Shown: positions 24,408-34,657 of the stretch, piece by piece
Numbering within the stretch: the stretch's first letter is position 1
How the letters are laid out: every line of letters starts with the position of its first letter
Assembly: GCA_902806575.1 (NCBI GenBank)
Contig: CADCXD010000008.1
Span: forward strand, 1,798,001-1,862,000
Origin: Jackrogersella multiformis
Lineage: Eukaryota; Ascomycota; Sordariomycetes; Xylariales; Hypoxylaceae
Direction of reading: 5' to 3'
DNA length: 64,000 nt
Notes under the pieces: generated by a model
What the model was told of the DNA's origin: nothing
Databases searched by the model: none
The model's input: the letters and a program-made list of their open reading frames with translations, nothing else
Program-made: the position numbers and the translations under genes

Positions 24408-24740
24408 GGCACGCACGTGCACCCGGGCCGGGACCACGGGTGCCTGGAGTAGACCGCTGCGGCCTGCACGATGACGGGTACATCTACGCATATTTGTGCA
24501 TGGAATGTGCCTAGCCGATCTTAGGGCTGTCCGCTCATTAGACTAAGATTGACGGCGTGCAGGCGTAGAGGTGTGTGAGTCTACGGAGGTAGTGGGCGCT
24601 AAGGGGTCAGGGGTCAGGGGGGCAGAATGGAAAAGGGGGTACCCACTCCTTTTCATGAGACTTATACAGGCAGGTAGCTATCCCGCAAATGGCCGCCTCT
24701 TTAATGTACATGATATGACTAACATGTAGTCAGTTCGTAC
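24408..24740 (+). pseudogene. broken duplicate of the unknown Cys/His gene at 21990-22523
   Basis: Aligns by eye with about 22264-22600: matching runs include HVHPGR-x-HG, GGGGCAGAATGG near 24618 (also near 22473) and the stretch after the stop (AAATGGC...). It has lost about two dozen bases where the parent has an Ala/Pro-rich run, gained a GGGGTCA repeat near 24600, and carries in-frame stops where the parent has TAC, CAG and TGG codons. The CAG and TGG changes are C/T or G/A transitions, compatible with RIP after duplication. Confidence 0.75.
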
Positions 24741-25192
24741 CATAGAAAACCGAATTGTTCGTTTCTTATCTTGTCATAGATTATTTCTCGTAGATTTCAT
24801 AAATATCGTAGTTAACCCTCGTTACTATTATAGATATTATATAAATATGCTTCTCCGCATACACGGTCGAGGATGTGAGATACTCTAGACGTCTTATGCA
24901 TCGTGACTGCGCACTGCTGTGTGTATTTAGTACTGTTTGGCCCTTCGGATGTAAACACAAGCATCACCGTCATCAGCAATCGGGGATGCATGGATGAACA
25001 AGAGATATATATGATGAATACGGGTATTTGTACTAGGCTACCACTATTAATATCGATATAGGTATTATTCGGGGTTGGTAATCGCGTCCGCAAAGAACCA
25101 CCAATCAGGGAAACTCTAGCACAAGCCAATCCAATATGTAAATCCGAAGTAGTGTACTAGTATGAGAAGCTCATACGAGTTTCTATTCAAGT
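24741..25192. other. intergenic, no gene seen
   Basis: About 450 bp, AT-rich, containing the presumed 3' end of the peptide-transporter transcript. No further content is recognised. Confidence 0.5.
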
Positions 25193-27285
25193 TTAAACCA
25201 CTGGGACTTTGTCGAGCCCCTGGGCATGCCGGATCTTCTCTTGCTCCGCCTGTGCTGCCGCAATCTCGGCTAGGTCCTCGTCATGGGTTTTGCTGCCCCT
25301 GAACAGGCTGTCGGGAAGAGCATTCAAGGCCTCTTCTTCGCGGTCTAGTTTGGCGAAGTTGAACCAGAAACCAACACCACCGGCAGCCGAAATAATGGCG
25401 ATCGTCATGTAAAGCCATACCAGGTAAGGATCGGTTGCAAGGGGTACAAAAGCTTGGCCGATGGCGGAGGAGAAAGCTTGAGAGAACCAGAAGACACCGG
25501 TGATAAATCCACGCATGTTCTTCGGTGCCTTGGTGAAGGCGTACTCGAGACCCGTGATGGACGCGGCTATTTCGGCGAAGGCGATGAGAATATAAGCCGG
25601 TGTTTGGATCCAAACGGTTAGTGGGGGTTTGTACGCGGACTCGGGCGCATCCGCTGGTAGTCCCAGAATATCGCTGCAGTCGGTAACATATCCGTAACCG
25701 GCAACGGTTCTACAAGGAGACTGCATGTAAATGTAATGTTGAGTAATAGCGGCGACTGTCATCGACAAAGTTCCAATGGCAAAGCCACCGGTGATCTTCT
25801 TGATAGGTGTAAGATTGACACCGGCACGCCTGAGGGCCGGGTAAACAAACTTGTCGCAAATAGGGATAAATATCAGCAAGGCGATGGGATCAAGGTTATT
25901 CACTACGTCGTTCGGTACGCCGCTGAGCACCATAGTAGCGGCTTGGGAAACGAGGTTATTGCTCAATTGGTTGTAGGAAAGCCAGTAAATCGGGTACCAA
26001 ACGAAAACGCTACAGGCCTTGAAACCACGGCGCACCTCATCGACCCAGTGGTCATCGAAAGTCATCCAAGCTGGGCGCTCGGATTCGGGAATGTTGCTCG
26101 GTTTGACTCGCTCAAAGAAGCCGGGTTCACGCATGTTCTGGATGGTGGTGATCGGGTTTAGAGACCAGCGGCCCTTCATCGATAGACCAACTAGAGCAAG
26201 GGCTTTGCCGAGTACCGAGCCCGTTGGTGGACGCCGGGTATACTTGTTCTTAAAAGCGAGCAAGACTATGGGGCAGGAAATGAATAGGCATGTAGGCAAG
26301 GTAAATGAGAGCCAGAAGCCGACGTATTTTTCAGCATATACCATGGCAATAGACCCTATCAGTGATCCAACGTTGATGAAAAAGTAGTAGCGCATGTAAA
26401 TAACGGAAATGGTTAATACGGGGTCGACGACGACACGTTCGCCGCTCTTCAAGACATTGATAACAGCTCTCGGCTGTTGGTGCTCGTACTGCTCGGCGAT
26501 CATGGGAGAGATATTGGCCTTGAAGAATCCGACACCAATACCGAAGAAGATGAGGCCGAGAGAGAAGCAACCGAGAGAACCTTTCGGATTGGCTATAACC
26601 GGCGGGAGAGCTGAGGCGATGAGAATGATGTGGCCAATCATGGCTATCCCGACCGCAGCATGAATTGTCTTGTATTTGCCCCAATATGCATCAGCCACCC
26701 AACCACCTATGATAAGGTAATTCGATCGCGGTTAGATAAAGTATCAAGATCATAAGAAGATTGCTTACCAGCCAAGGGCATCAGATATGACCAAAAACTA
26801 TTAAACAAAACAAGACCGGTTGAAGCTTGTTGTCCCTGGCCGAGAGCTCCGGCTTGCAAATCCGTGCCGCCCGCGCCGGTAGTAGAGCCAGGGGGGAGAG
26901 GCTCCGAAATGAAGTTGACGACTGGACAAGGATTAATCAAAATTGATCAAAATTATTAGTTACAATAGAGGCGGCCACATCAGGCCTCATCAAACATACA
27001 GACAGCCGTGGTTCCATAGTAAGCAAATCGCTCGCAGAGCTCGATGAAGGCGATAGTGTAGATAATCCAGTTAATAGGACCCTTGACGCGACGTAAGGTG
27101 TCGAGCTCTTCCTTAGTGGGATATTCCTCGCCGTTAGGCCCTCTGAGATGCTCTTCTATATCTGATCCCGAACCCGACGTAACAGCGGCAAGATCGTGTT
27201 CTTTTGGAATCTTCTCTTCTATTAGAGGGGGGCTATCGTGAGTGGCCTCGACACCGAGGCTGTCGCGAGCCGATTTGGTCGACAT
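25193..27285 (-). CDS. PTR2: PTR2-type proton-coupled oligopeptide transporter (POT family)
   Basis: Three exons, 27285-27000, 26921-26769 and 26706-25193, give 650 aa; both introns (GTATGT...TCCAG, GTAAGC...CATAG) are in phase 1. Residues 1-70 are an acidic cytosolic tail. The POT signature ExxER is present as ELCERFAYYG (Glu82, Glu85, Arg86), followed by VNFISEPLPPGSTTGAGG, the fungal PTR2 block after TM1, then GGWVADAYWGKYKTI, which fits the POT region of TM2-TM3, and PMIAEQYEHQQP. About 12 hydrophobic segments are visible. The family imports di- and tripeptides with protons at the plasma membrane. A second acidic stretch closes the C-terminus. The 650-aa length is within the fungal PTR2 range and the frame is intact. 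Confidence 0.92.
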
Positions 27286-27420
27286 GGTGATGATAACAAT
27301 ATATAATACTAGGCAAAATTATATCACTGTGCGACCCTCTCTTAGAAACATAAGCTATCTAGACAAGCATAGGTAGGCACCTAGGAGGTAGGTAATGACA
27401 CTACAGCGAGCGACGAGTCG

Positions 27421-27452
27421 ATTGATTGATCGATTGATTGATTGACTGATTG
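27421..27452. repeat. (ATTG)n microsatellite, imperfect
   Basis: About eight ATTG/ATCG/ACTG units in tandem upstream of the PTR2 start codon. Confidence 0.85.
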
Positions 27453-27534
27453 CTATGTTGTTAGAAGCTATTGACGATGTAATATTAGCGTGCTGGTGTG
27501 TTGGCGTGAGCGATGGTTCAGTCTCCGCCTGCGG

Positions 27535-27557
27535 TGATGATGATGATGATGATGATG
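27535..27557. repeat. (TGA)n microsatellite
   Basis: More than seven TGA units in tandem in the intergenic DNA upstream of the PTR2 gene. Confidence 0.85.
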
Positions 27558-30110
27558 TTTAAGTTCCGGTAGCGATTAAGAGAAGAGAAGAGAGAAATGA
27601 AGTGTAACGGTAGGTAGGTACCTGGTATGGAACTAGAGTAGAAGCTTAAAACTGTTGATAACCAAGGTAGGGAAGGACAGAACCTTAATATGGTATCACT
27701 CCGATGGCTAGGTAGCTGCCGCAGCTGCTGCCCTCGTAAAAGCCTTTTGCCATTCATTCCATGCAGTTGCCCCTCTCAGCTGCTACTCTTCTCTGTGTCA
27801 CAGTTACCACTTATTTTGTGTACATACTCTAAGTACATAAGGTAGGTAGGACTTTTGTGATTTTCTACCTAGAGGCCTAGGAGGTAACTTCCCCAGTTCG
27901 ATTCAAATACCACGCTAGATCCTGCCCATCCCGCCGTCTGACGATCTTATCCTGATTTATGATTCGCCCGGCGGGAAGACAAGCCGCCAAGCACATAATC
28001 TACCTAGTCACGCCACAGGGCAGCTTAGAGAGATGAGACTTATCATTGGCTTCTCTGTTTATTATCATGCTGACATTGCCGGGGAGCAGCATCCAAGATC
28101 GTAGGAAGTTGACAAAGCTAATGAAGTAACTTTTTCTGATATGGCTATTTACCCAACCAACCCAGTCTACCACATAGATACTAAACTGAAGTTCATTTTT
28201 ATGAAGTCAATTGATGTCGTCAAAGACAATTTATATACCTGTGTACCTAGGTATTAAGAGGTTTATTGTCTTATAAATTACCCTAGGTACCTAGGGTAGC
28301 TATTACCTTAGCTGCCTAGGTAGGTACCTAGAGTGGGTAAACTTAGATAGAGCTGGCTAAGCTCAACTACCTACCTAGCCTAGCATAATAGCCTAGCGTC
28401 TACTAGGTACCGTAAATGGTTAGTGCCAAATACCTAGGTAACGTCAAAACTCCTCACGTTCTGTGCATGTAAGTGTAATCACATCTTTCCATGATTCCTA
28501 TCATCTAAAGAGTGTGTTGGTTTATACCTAGGTACCTAGGTCGTCATTACTCTTACTCCACGACATAAGATACCTCTCAATTTTGCACAGAGCCTCGTTT
28601 TCTAGAACCCGTTTCTAGAACCCATCTATTGCTACCTAGTTAGTTGGTGAGCCGGCTTCTGGCAGCCTTCTAGAAGCTTTCGAAGCCCGGTCGCAAGCCA
28701 ACAACCTTGGAAATACTACACCACATATTCCGCACATACCATAGGGTGACGGTGGCAACCTAGTAACGCTCAGCTCACCTGGTTCGCTTTCGGTCCGTCC
28801 TGATCGCTTACACGAACAATCGACGAGTATCACCCCTACCCTCCTCCTCCCAAGCCATAAGCAGGAAATCCTTCGAAATCTCAAATTGCCATTGGGATTG
28901 GTAGCCGAGGGGCTCGTGTTCCAATGCTTTGCATCGTGCCCCTATACTTGGCGCAATAACCAAACGAACATACAGCTGACATGGGAATCTAGAACATGGG
29001 ACACCGAGTGATCCGGTAATTTTTATCCTAAGCTGCAAAGGCCTTTCATCGCAAATGATCTCGTGCTTATTAGGTACTCATCACCGTGTAGGTATTGATA
29101 TGCCGTCTTCGTCTTCTTGTGTTTTTATCAGGGGATGATCGGCAAACCCCGATTTCTACGCCGTTCTACCACGCCTTATTGTTAGCGACTCCAACCTTGG
29201 AAATGTTGCTATGCACTAGGTACCTAGGCATGCACTATGGATGTACACACCTAGCGTATACTGCGCAATTATTCTACAACGTGGTTTAACGACAGACGTT
29301 AATCAGGATATTCGTTCTCATTCAGATCAAGTAATTTCACACCTACCTACATACCTACACTAGGTAGGTATCTAAGCGACCATCTCATTCTCGATCATCA
29401 AGCGCTAATGATGATGAACCGAAGGTAAGCGTTTGTCGCTCGAAGCCGCTATCTAAATGCAGCAGCAGCTTCGACGCCGTCGACTTGGCGGCATGTATAA
29501 TACAACTACGTAAATACCTACCTATTCCGCAGCTCTAAAGCTGGGCAAGTTAGTTTAGGCTGAAGCAACCCAAGCATGAAAACCAAATGCTGGTGTCCGT
29601 CTCCTAGCTCCGCACTATGTAGGATGCGCTTAGCGTTATTCTCTTCCGTCCAAAATATCCGGTGTTGTGGATTGACCTAGGACTCCCCGTGCCGAGTGGA
29701 TCACGGCCGGCCGTAAGAGGGCTGATCAGGGCATACACCAAATCAAACAAATCAAATGCTATTTGATCTGGTATATGCCCAAAAGCTGGTAATGTTGCCG
29801 CTTGTTGCACCGATATAAAAATCGTTATGTCTCGGTTCAGTCTTGCCTGTCTAGTGTGTCACGTCTTTAGAGGTATGTTTGCTAATATCATTGGCATGCT
29901 GCGATACTCGGAACGGAGATACAAGCTATAGGTAGGTAACTGTTGGGGATACAATGAAGAGGTGCAGGTAGGACAGGTAGGACAGACCGCCCTTTATAAT
30001 TGCTCATGCAACTCCTAAGCAGCTCTCACCGACCAACCTACTAACCTACTAACCTCTCATCTACACATCGACACAGAACAGCCTAACCTACAGACAGGTA
30101 GATAGACAAA

Positions 30111-30944
30111 ATGCAGCCCAACGAAGCCGAAATCTCAGCCGCGGTGACGCGTTATCGCGAGCGCGTCGTCTCCAACAACCGCGAAATATTCACCAAGATC
30201 CTCGACATGGTCGCGGCCGCCCAGCCCCTGAATCCCAAGCCCCCCGCGGCCATGGCAGCACTGCGTCTGACCTTCATCCGCGAGATCTTCGGCATCACGA
30301 GACCGGAGCTGGCTAAGAACCCGGCCGAGTGCATCGACACGCCCGACGACGTCAACCTCAAGTGGCCCTGGCTCGTGCGCGCCTTCGCGCTCGACGGCGT
30401 CACCGTCGGCCAGGACGACGAGGCGCGCGAGCTCAACCGCGCCGCCTACAAGGAGGGCGTTCTGGCCGGCCTGCGAGAGCGCGGCGGCGACGCGGCAGGT
30501 CTGGAGTTCCCCGAAGGATTCTGGACGCTGATGGGCCTCGTGGACAGCCTCGACGGCCACGGGTGGCCGCAGTATCGCGACGAAGAGCAGCAGATCTGTT
30601 TCTGGGAAGGGCTGGGCGAGTCGGCGGGCGAAGTGGAGGGGCGCGTCGTCGACCCCGCCGAACTCGACCTCGAGGACTGGGAGGTTCTGGGTGGTTGGGA
30701 ATGCGGAAACGGACCGGAGACGACCTGCTACGTGCTCTACTGCCGGGCAGTGGACGACGAGGGAGGCGATGGGGGTGGCGATGATCAAGATTATTGCTGG
30801 AGGTGGCGGTACGTGGCCAACATGGGGCAGAACGGCATCGAGTTCTTTGACAATGTGGTGGAGCTGCTGGAGTGGTACGGGGAGCTTCACGTGCCGGACC
30901 CGGAGAACTTCGAGTGGTATGTGGGCAGGGTCTTTAACAACTGA
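30111..30944 (+). CDS. uncharacterised 277-aa protein
   Basis: Single exon from a well-placed ATG (gacaaaATGC). The sequence is acidic, soluble and rich in Glu/Asp/Trp, with no signal peptide or membrane segment. Recognisable pieces are an N-terminal helix with basic residues, a central stretch (FWTLMGLVDSLDGHGWPQY), an acidic glycine run (DDEGGDGGGDDQDY) and an aromatic C-terminal block (CWRWRYVANMGQNGIEFF, then FDNVVELLEWYGEL). The last block faintly recalls SMI1/KNR4-like proteins, but not enough to assign it. Strong GC bias at third positions and an uninterrupted frame argue for a real gene. Confidence 0.6.
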   Translation: MQPNEAEISAAVTRYRERVVSNNREIFTKILDMVAAAQPLNPKPPAAMAALRLTFIREIFGITRPELAKNPAECIDTPDDVNLKWPWLVRAFALDGVTVGQDDEARELNRAAYKEGVLAGLRERGGDAAGLEFPEGFWTLMGLVDSLDGHGWPQYRDEEQQICFWEGLGESAGEVEGRVVDPAELDLEDWEVLGGWECGNGPETTCYVLYCRAVDDEGGDGGGDDQDYCWRWRYVANMGQNGIEFFDNVVELLEWYGELHVPDPENFEWYVGRVFNN

Positions 30945-31110
30945 GGAGGCATCTTGTCACCGACGACAGCGTGGGCAGAGGTGTACTTGTACCGCGTATG
31001 CCGCAATAGTGTCACGCTTGTTAGACCGTTTCCAAACCCCGTGCTTGTCTCATTTATACTATCAAAAGCACAAGGGGGGGGAAATTCGTAAGGGCTTTAT
31101 ACTATTTATC

Positions 31111-31395
31111 CTAGATAGACAATAGATCCCATAGTACTCCCATCTTCAACAGTTCCGATTGTCTCACATCGAGTAACATTTGATAGATCCTGAGGAGAGA
31201 AAAGCCAACAGCCAATAGCCAGCGTGCTGCCGTCCCACCGACTGACATCCAAAGCCAGTACACTCCTACGATAGACCAGACAAGCGCCGCCGAGACGATT
31301 AGGGTGGTTGCTGAATTAGTTAGGCGCATGTTTTGCTGACGTTTCAGCAGCCATCTCCTTTTCCGGCACCAACCTCTCATTGAGTGAAGTACCAT
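31111..31395 (-). CDS. possible small membrane protein (94 aa), doubtful
   Basis: The frame from the first ATG at 31395 has a basic N-terminus (RGWCRKRRWLLKRQ) followed by one or two hydrophobic segments (TTLIVSAALVWSIVGVYWLW and a second near LLAVGFSLL). This positive-inside pattern is protein-like, but no family is recognised and the reading may be incomplete at its 5' end. Confidence 0.25.
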   Translation of the reverse strand: MVLHSMRGWCRKRRWLLKRQQNMRLTNSATTLIVSAALVWSIVGVYWLWMSVGGTAARWLLAVGFSLLRIYQMLLDVRQSELLKMGVLWDLLSI

Positions 31396-31718
31396 AAAGC
31401 TCACTGGCAAAACCGCTTCAGCAGAAAAGCTGGTTTCCGACTCGTGATATTCGGTGAAAGGATCTTATAAGTATATCTGATTGCCATATCGCCTTCTCCA
31501 TTTGTTTATAATCCAGCTGAGTATTGTTGCCGCAGCGCTCGGAACTACTACACCAGGTTGATACACGACTCTGTATGATGTCACATGGTATGAGCGCATA
31601 CATATTCAAGTTAAACGCAGTGTATATGCAATAGAGCTATATACTGATCTAAAGAGCCGTGTATTGGTGTAGTGGTGTAATGGTGCAGAACCCTGCGTTA
31701 CTCCCATCGCCGTCATAG

Positions 31719-33360
31719 GCTAACAGCGAGCGGTCGTCGCCCGACTTTACCGATCCCAGCGACCTTGACCCACCACCCTTCCCGCCTCCTCCTGGTAAGC
31801 CTCCGCCCGGCGCTAGAGATAATCCCTGCCAGCCGGACGTGAAGACGGACTCGGGTCTCTGTCCCAACGGCAATGTTCCCATTTTTGATCCTATCTCGTT
31901 GCAAGTACGGTGCGATATCTCTCCTGAGGATGCGGATTCATATATGGAGAGCTGTCAGGCCGCTCTGGATGAGGACTTCGAAAGTGCCAAGGCCGAGGTA
32001 GAGCTCTCCTCCGACTGCTGCCCCGCCGAGGTCCGGGACAAGTTTGGGTTGCCGCAAAATGTAAATGGAGGTGATAATCCCGCTTGTCATGTCCCTAACC
32101 AACCGTCGCCCCCTACCTCCTTAGCTACGTTCGTATGCGACTTCAACACGTGGCCCAACGTGTGTGCCAACGCGCGCTCGGCCATATCGTCTCGCTAGAA
32201 GACCGATACGCTGACGTATGCGGGCCACTCTAGACTTCATCTAATTAAATCATATATGTTAACCTAGAGCATTCTTGTCTCATCGAGAGTCACGTGAGTA
32301 ACCAAAGATTGAAGATATCTCTACCACAAAGACCAAATATCCTTTACACACGGACCATCTGAAGAAAAGAGCATTAGGTTCAAAGCACGTGATGATAGCA
32401 GATACCCGTCTTATCATATGATAAAGGAGATGGTATCTAACAGTATCTGACAAATACGGTCGAGAAGTTTGACGGATGAAGCCTCATCAACTGCCAAGTC
32501 GAGGAATATCCCTGGGGCTCAGGTAATCCAAACCGCAACCCCAAAACTATGAAGTGGGACGAGCAATCGGTGCTGCGTTTGATACCTGCCTGGTATGGAG
32601 AACGGGCATCACGGCCAGGCTCTTTTCAACTTGTACCGCCGAACTGGCGGCGGAGGCGAGAACGGGCGCAAGAACGCCGTCGGACTGAAGTTGTGTACAA
32701 GGTCGAGTTTGCGAACGGGCCAACGGGAACCTCGGATGGATGATGACTAATTCCTCGGGGCAGACCGTTTCAAAAATGAATGCGCTGACCCCTATGGCAA
32801 CGCCTTCATTGTTAACTCGGGCATTGTAAACCCGGGCGGCGCTCATACGATCCTTGGTGGGACAATAAAATTTTCGAAAAAACCATCAGCTACAAGACGA
32901 ACAAGGACGGTCAAGTAGCAAAACGACTATGACCAACAGCGCATATTGCAAGTACCCATCACCCGGCAAGAAAATCTGGAACGGTCATTAATGAATCCGG
33001 CACGGCATGTCGGAGAGCTTTGACCGTCTGGAGAAGGACGAAAAGATCAACTGGTATGAAACCTGGGAAGAAGCGAAGACGGGTCGCATGGTACCCGACG
33101 AGCTGTCGGCTGGCAATGTCTCCGTTCCCGACGAGGCTTCCACGAAGATAGACGCGACGGCAATGCAAAGCCACGTGGAACAAATAGCCCTTCTTGACAT
33201 GCTTTTTGCGGAATATAGGCGCACACACGCCAACTACCCAAACGCAACAGACCAGAAGAACGGAATTCCGGGTGCGCATGTTAGGTGCATGCACAGAAAT
33301 ATAAACCGGCACGCGCTTAGCGCCCGCGAGTCGATCAGTGCAAGTTTTTTTCGACACTAA
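31719..33360 (+). pseudogene. degraded gene resembling the C-terminal part of killer-toxin-like chitinase / NucA-NucB-type nuclease proteins
   Basis: The first block is open to a TAG at 32196-32198: a Pro-rich linker (PPPFPPPPGKPPPG), then a Cys-containing region with CPNGNVPIFDPISLQVRC and a closing WPNVCANARSAI motif. Just past the stop the frame goes on with family-like residues, so the stop looks acquired. Further family-like blocks appear in changing frames at about 32.53-32.75 kb and 32.76-32.88 kb, separated by stops and frame shifts, and an open block of unclear origin lies at 33007-33357. I read this as one inactive gene. The family call rests on remembered motif resemblance, so it is moderate to low; the broken state is clearer. 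Homologues are large secreted fungal proteins. Confidence 0.4.
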
Positions 33361-34657
33361 CGCATTTACGCACCGAGGCTGCGATGGCTGCGATGGAGAT
33401 TCGTACTTTTGCTTAAGAGACGCCCGCTCTAATGCACCTAGTAATAGTCGCAATAGTGCCAGTGACGAGTAGGACACCCCCGATCCGCTGCCACCGCCGC
33501 CACCACCTTCGCCCTCGCTCACGCCAACAAAGTCACCTCCTCCACGGCCGTCGCCAGAGGGCAAGTGCGACCGTGGTGGTGACAGCGGTCTAGCAATGCG
33601 GCTTTAAATATACGACATATGCAACTTCGCGGATAGAGACGGCGGGGAATAGTTGCATAAACAGGAGAAAAGGTGCGGAACCCTGACATTCTGGACGTGG
33701 ACGGATGCGATCAAGGAAGAGGGCGCCTATGATCATCAAGGCGGGTTGCGTAAAAAAGGTAATTAAAATGGCGGAATGGTCAGGTCTTAAGTGTAAGACT
33801 AACTGATAGTGTTGAATTTACGCAAGAGTCTTTTCATCAATACACCCCGTTACGGCGTCACAATGGCTTCCGGGAAAGGGGCCTCCGTGATGGTGGCCGC
33901 TCCGCAGCCAGTTACGTCAAATACCCGCCGCATAAGCCACGCTACTTGGCAATCGAACCGATGAGACTGCAAAGTTGATTGCTGAATTCGTTCCTAATCC
34001 AGCCGAGCTTTTTAGGAAGGGGAACGCATGTGTGATGCAATAATCTGAACTTGCTCGAGTTCACTCGGGTATCTCGGGAATCTCGGGCACTCAGCACTCA
34101 TCTCATACAGCCGCATAATCGGCTCAGCCATTTGCGAAGATCATTAGAAGAGCAGGCTACGAAATACGCCGGAAATCCCGCAGAGTGGAAGCCAATCAGT
34201 ACCTTAATAAGTAGCCGCCTTCAAATTCTTCGATGTCGTGCGACGACTACTAAGCAGCTAAGGTCCTTTCAGCTGTGACGGACCCCTGTTGTTATTGAAA
34301 TTGCCAGCCTCTCGTAGCCAACTGAGCTTATGGGCTGCATCTTAAATCCTGCATATTGACTGATGAGGCTGATATTTTACTTCTGCCGGGAGAAGTGCAG
34401 GTATCTAGGGTGAGTGGTGTTCGGTATGCCGAAACAGAAGATACGAGCCTGATGTCAACCAAACTTTCTCGCCGCCTCAATAAGATATCACTATTGCGCG
34501 TCGTCACTTAACAACATTGTCATGCAGACCTAGCCATTTCCACATCTCTCCTTCTTATAACCTCTAAGCACTCTTTGGATGAGAACACAGCCCAATATTC
34601 TGAAGCTTATCTTGAAATCATCCTCGACCAACGTCACTGAAAGTCCTGAACTCAACT
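33361..34657. other. intergenic, with a possible further gene fragment
   Basis: About 33483-33570 encodes another Pro-rich run (PPPPPPPSPSLTPTKSPPP), similar in style to the linker at 31.7 kb, and may be part of the same decayed gene family. The rest holds no recognised gene. The promoter of the ankyrin-CorA gene is expected at the right end. Confidence 0.4.

Larger units (their letters stand above)
27286..30110. other. intergenic, 2.8 kb, microsatellites and CCTAGGTACC palindromes
   Basis: No supportable gene. It holds an (ATTG)n tract at 27421-27452, (TGA)n at 27535-27557 and a dense cluster of CCTAGGTACC-type palindromes at about 28240-28540 and 29215-29228. Several open frames near 28.6-29.3 kb and 29.6 kb have no family resemblance. 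Confidence 0.55.

Noticed and set aside
30135..30890. 251-codon minus-strand frame opposite the 277-aa protein
   Set aside because: It is the antisense of a GC3-rich frame; the + strand frame has a better start context and protein-like composition.
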